A stretch of 64,000 nucleotides of DNA. It comes from Cenococcum geophilum 1.58. Lineage: Eukaryota > Ascomycota > Dothideomycetes > Gloniales > Gloniaceae. The translations under genes were made by a program, and so were the position numbers. Position 1 is the stretch's first letter. Every line of letters begins with the position of its first letter. This document shows, piece after piece, positions 59,300 to 64,000 of the stretch. The stretch covers positions 310,001-374,000 of the forward strand of contig KV748186.1 of NCBI GenBank assembly GCA_001692895.1, read 5' to 3'. The notes beneath the pieces were generated by a model. It saw only the letters and a list, made by a program, of their open reading frames with translations, was not told the origin of the DNA and made no database searches.

Positions 59300-62200
59300 T
59301 TACTACCCTTCTTATATTCTAACGCCACTAACATCTTTTCTATTATTATTATCCTTGCTATTATTACCGGCACCATCCTAGCCGTTATTATTGGCGCCCT
59401 TTCCGTTAGCCTCGTTCTACGCTTTAGTATAATTACTAGCGCCGCTAATATTTGCTCTACCCATAAAGTTAGGGATAGTAATATTAAAGTTAACGTCTAT
59501 ATTATATAAAATAGGCGTATAATCGGCTGTACGCTAGCGGTAGATATACTATATAGTTTCGTTAACATTAAACGAGGCGATAAGTTACTAGAAGTGCTCT
59601 TTCCACTTAGGATTCTTAAGGTTAATAAATACCTTATTATCCTTATACTACTTCTTAATTTTATAGTATATGGTGTTTATAAAGGTCTTATTGCCGGTAT
59701 AATAATTATAGACTACCTAGGGACTACTAATAATAATAAGGCCCGCTTATGGTCTAGTAATTATAAGAAGGTTCCTTGCCGTATCCTAGATAAATTTTAG
59801 TAAACTAGCGACTGTTATATTATATACTAATAACTCTACCTAGCTGTCTTAGATGCCGTTAACGGTAAAGACCTTAATTTCGCTAACTACTAGCGCAAAT
59901 TCCCGCCACTTACTGCTATTTTATTAGGCGTAGCACTATTCTTTAAGCGTATATAGCGCTATAGAGTAGATAGTAAGTTAGGCTATATATAGAACGGTAA
60001 GGCTAACCTCTAATGGCTTAAATCTAAAGTTTATTAGCGCTATGGCTACCTAGAATACGCGTTAAGCGTAAACTAGGTTATACGTTAATTGGCTAAGCTT
60101 ATTTACCTATATAGTACTATTAACGGCAAGGAAGGCGATAGGGTAGTTATAGCGCAGTATATCCTTAAAAAAGCTCGCCGCTAGCTTTAACTGCTCTCAG
60201 TCCTTAATTATTAGACTTATTTAAAGCTGGCTATGCGGTAGAACGGCATTTATAAAATATGTAATGTCTTTAACAAATTAATATTATAGCGAGAACTATA
60301 CCGTATCCATACTAGCCGCGAGAAGATATATATAAAGGGAGATGGATTTCTAATAGTAGAACGGATTATTAAAATCGGGACCAAGGATTAGTTTTAGTTA
60401 GTATATATTATTAAGGAAAACCTAAGGCATAGGGTCGCTAGCCTAGATCTATAGACCTCTCTAGATTAAATATAGTCTACTCTAGGTAAACCTAGTAAGA
60501 CTACCTAGCTTAGACGCCTTCCTAGCCTTACTATAGAAAACTATATATATAGCGCTAATGGAATATATACAAGTTTATAAGACTATATTAGGTATTATAA
60601 AAATAATATTAGCCTTCTTAGCCAGGTCTATAATAACTACATTAGCCGCGAGTATTAATCCTATTTTATTATCTTATATTATATTATTACTAAGCGTAAA
60701 TCGGTATAAGTATTAGCAGAATTCGGCGTATTTAGTTATATTAGGGTCTATAATAGGATATAAGTTTCTATTACTATCTAGGACACCTATAAAGTATAAT
60801 AACTACTAACCTTTAGACAAATCTATAACCTATAACCACTTATTAAAGCTAGTGGCATTACTAGCCTTAAACGTACGGTAGAGCAAAAATGCTATATTTA
60901 GCATAGACGCGTCCTCGTCAATTATAGCATAGTTATCTTATTCCTTAAAATACTTAGGATGAGTATTAATACCTGCCGCTATTCGCTATATAATAGCATC
61001 CCGCTTATAGACCTTAGTTTCCGTTAAGCGTATATAGCGGCGAAGGACGATAGGAAATTTAGCGGGATGGCCTTGCGTAATTAGTGCCTTATAGTCCTCT
61101 ATAAGCGCATTATTAATTATCTTAACTAGTATATCTAGTTAGTAATTAAGCGGCAATAGGACCTAGATTTTAGTAGGATCCTACTAGGGCGACCTAAGTT
61201 AATACTAGTATTATACTAAGATAGTTAAAAAGGTTAATTTCCTAACACCACCGGGGCCTTATATTAGCAAAATACCGCCTATTATATATTTAAGCGTAGT
61301 ATAGGCACCTATTTACTCTTTATTAAGTAGCAGCAAGACGGCCTTAAGGGCATTATTAACTAAGTTCTTCCTATACTTAGCGATATTATAGTTAAAGTAA
61401 TTAATACGCGGGAGATCTATAAAGTTATTAGATAGCGTAATTTGGCGCTTAATATAGAAACTATTATCTCCTTACTATAGGTAGCGTAGAGTATTAATCT
61501 CTTAGGAAATTTTAACCTTAGGGACACGCTTAGTTATAAGACATTTAATGCCCTATACCGTAATTAGGGCCTTACTTAGGTTACTAACTATTATAAAGTT
61601 ATTACTGTTTAGGATATACTCTAGAGCGAATACGGGGTTTAGTATAAACTTATAACCTACCTATAGTTAAAAGATAAAAGTATAGTAGTTATAGCCGGAG
61701 CTAAAGGGAGTAGTATTAATAATAACTTCTTTCTAGCTGGCCTAGCTATTTATGTCTTTACTTAGGAATAAGATATTAATAATAGAGTTAGTGCGAAGGG
61801 CAAGACCATTAATTATCTAGATAGCAGCGTAGTAGACTTAGTTTACACTACCTAGGAAGGTAATAAGATAAATAATAGTGGGTACCTGGGGGTTCTAATT
61901 AACGGCCTTAAAGCTCGCGACTGCGGTATAGAACTAGACTATAAAATACTTAAGAATGCTATTAAACTAATACCTCACGGGGATTTTATATAATGGTTGG
62001 TCCTTTACTAAAAGCTATATACTAAGCTAAACATTTATATTATAGTTCTTCCACTAGTAACCTAAAGGATTATTAACACTCTACTATTATAGGCTTATGT
62101 TTAGGCTCGCGATATAACTATTAAGCTATTTAATGCCTAGTATAAAGAAGTAGATAATAACCATAGGACTATTTAATAGCATATCCTAAGCTTTATAGAT

Positions 62201-63150
62201 TTACGGTATAAATAGGCCGAAGTCCCTATTAATAAAGAAGTACTTACTAAGCAACGTGCGCGTACCTAGTGTAAGTTTATTAAAGGCAACAACGAACCTA
62301 ATATAGTAAAGTTATAGGGTTATAGCATCTTGCGGGAGAATGTAAGTAAGATACTTAAACGTAGTTAGATATAATAGTTATTAAGTAACTAGAGAAGTAG
62401 TATTAGCAGTATTAACCTTAATATTGCCGGTAATATTAGTATCCGTAAATCAGATAGACGCCATCTTATATAAATAATAAATAGGTATTCTACCGGTCTT
62501 ATAAGACGCCTAAAACGTAATACTACATGCTATAATATACTCTTTAATAATTTATATAATAAACTAAACTATAAAGTAGTTGTTATTTAGAAGCTAGAGT
62601 ATATTTAAAGGTTCGGCTATTATAAAATCGCTATCCTCTATATAGGTATCTAGATTATCTACTAGGCTATCCGCTACCAGATAGAAGCCGGCTATATTAA
62701 GAGGTTTAGGTAATAAAAAGGTAGCAGCTATACTTAAAGTGGTAGCACCTAGTATATCTACCTTACCTAGAGCGGTTATAGCGTCTATTACCCAAATTGA
62801 AGTAGGTCTACTTATATAATTATTAATATTATACCCTATAACTCCGTAGTTCTTATATACCTAACTATAGAAGATAGTTTAATAGTCTAGGGAGCTATAG
62901 TTTAGGCAAGTCCGCTTCTTTTTACCTAATAGCTAGGGATAGTCTTGCTTTCTATAACCTATAGCACTATATTAGTTACACGTTATACTAAAATAGTTAC
63001 TCTTAAAATAACTGGCTTCCCTATAATTATTATATATAGGGTTAGGGTAGTTAGCTTTAAAATAACTAGCCTTACCGTAGCCGTAATAAAGTTAAGAAGC
63101 TTTTTTAAGAGGATAATCGGCGCATATATAGCTGGTAGACAGATAAAGAT
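59300..63150 (-). pseudogene. P-loop NTPase, superfamily 1 helicase-like, RIP-inactivated
   Basis: On the minus strand an N-terminal region (about 63100-61900) reads as protein but has no recognised domain. It leads to GGILLI-x-GPGGVRKLT at about 61270-61232, which differs from the classic Walker A by two RIP-type changes (R and L codons that would be G and S). VLLPLNY about 30 residues on fits motif Ia. NYAIIDEDASM (about 60930-60898) fits the Walker B/DEAD-like motif, followed by ILAANVVIIDLA near 60680. The C-terminal part (about 59600-59300) is Asn/Gly/Asp-rich low complexity after NFMGRANISG. This layout suits an SF1-type helicase or related NTPase. It may be an accessory gene of a large transposon or a duplicated host gene. 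Plus-strand reading gave no motif. Confidence 0.45.
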
Positions 63151-64000
63151 AGTATTTTAAAGCGTTATTAGCTAAGAGGTATAAACTACCAAGCTCTAAA
63201 AGAAAAGGTTTATTAAGTATAGGGCTCTTACTATTGCCTTATAAGATACCAGAGCCCGCAATTACTATAGTTAAGGCAATCTTAAAAACTATAACGCCCT
63301 TAACGAACTTTTTATAGTTATAAATATAGTTAACGTCATAAGTTATAAAATAATTAGTAGGTAAGTCCATTTTAGTAGCAGGCTATATTAAGCAGTAGTC
63401 TATATAAATATATTAGTAAATATAGATTCTTTATTACATAGCTAAGGCTAAAGATAAGGTAGCTAACTTACTATATTATAAGGCTCTATAGCTTAGATAG
63501 ATCTACAAAGGCACTAGTTATAAAAGTAGATGCTAGTAAAGTAAAAGTAAGGGTAGGTAATTAGTAGAGTTAGGTTAACTAGTAAAGGTAAGGAAATAAA
63601 GCGCGCCCTAATAAAATTATATAAGTAAGGCCTTAGCGGTAAAGTATATAGTTATATACTCTATAGGTTAAACGCGTATAAGGGTAAATCTATAGTAATA
63701 AGACTAACCTATAGAGGAAGATATAGTATAGTATAAGTTATAGGGACTATTCTACCTAGCCTATCTCTTAATATAGGCTAGGTAATAGTCTAGTACTATT
63801 AAGCTCTTATAGTTTATAATGCGAGTATATAGACGTATAAAAGGGTAAAGAAAAAAAGAAGTAAGTAGTAAAGTAAAAGCACTTTACTATAGGTAGGCTA
63901 ATTACGTTATAGGTAAACGGAAACTTAAACACTATAATCCATTAAAAATGTCACTAATAAGCACAGCCTATTATTACTAGAAAGTATAAGTCTTTTCCTC
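63151..64000. other. RIP-mutated sequence, nothing recognised
   Basis: AT-rich sequence with short TATAG/CTATA-rich stretches. No gene, tandem repeat or terminal repeat could be supported up to the end of the window. Confidence 0.4.

Overview
The window looks like a TE-rich, gene-empty compartment of a filamentous ascomycete genome (Pezizomycotina inferred). It has been reworked by repeat-induced point mutation (RIP). CpA and TpG are scarce and TpA is very abundant, while many CpG sites survive. Almost every reading frame is cut by TAA and TAG, whereas TGA is rare. Coding remnants are recognised by short family motifs that survive between stops. I found no convincing intact protein-coding gene. 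The only feature that looks functional is a tRNA-Leu(CAG) gene at 3598-3685 (minus).

Layout. 0.56-2.6 kb: hAT transposon (minus) ending in a CAGTGATGCAAATGG terminus, followed by two short tandem repeats. 3.6 kb: the tRNA. 4.3-7.4 kb: truncated Ty3/Gypsy fossil (minus). 7.96-12.1 kb: two copies of a pogo-like DDE transposon (minus) separated by about 2.2 kb of unrecognised sequence. The second copy carries a 308-bp MITE, a probable 255-bp solo LTR and a large Gypsy fossil (A, 12101-26057). A's right LTR is split by a second Gypsy fossil (B, 17992-26016, minus). This gives a nesting order of pogo, then A, then B. 28.3-30.2 kb: a 199-bp repeat and a Tad-like LINE ORF1. 30.4-31.3 kb: unknown coding remnant. 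32.4-34.0 kb: Tigger/pogo transposon (plus). 34695-40630: complete-length Copia fossil (D) with paired 291-bp LTRs and GTTAT target duplications, the least decayed large element.

40.9-41.3 kb: a B-family LTR fragment and the second copy of the 199-bp repeat. 42.2-43.2 kb: about four copies of a 255-bp satellite. 43.2-43.6 kb: Copia gag fragment. 44.2-49.3 kb: Helitron Rep/helicase (minus). 49.7-50.5 kb: second LINE ORF1 copy. 50.6-51.1 kb: two minisatellites. 51.3-63.2 kb: a Plavaka-type (CACTA-related) transposase, an unknown plus-strand ORF and a P-loop NTPase/helicase-like gene, all RIP-mutated. They may be parts of one large element.

The parts do not form a pathway. They record repeated insertion into the same region, followed by RIP. 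Sequences too short to trigger RIP (the tRNA, the 199-bp repeat, MITE ends) are visibly better preserved than the long elements. Gene boundaries given for decayed elements are approximate unless terminal repeats or target duplications fix them.
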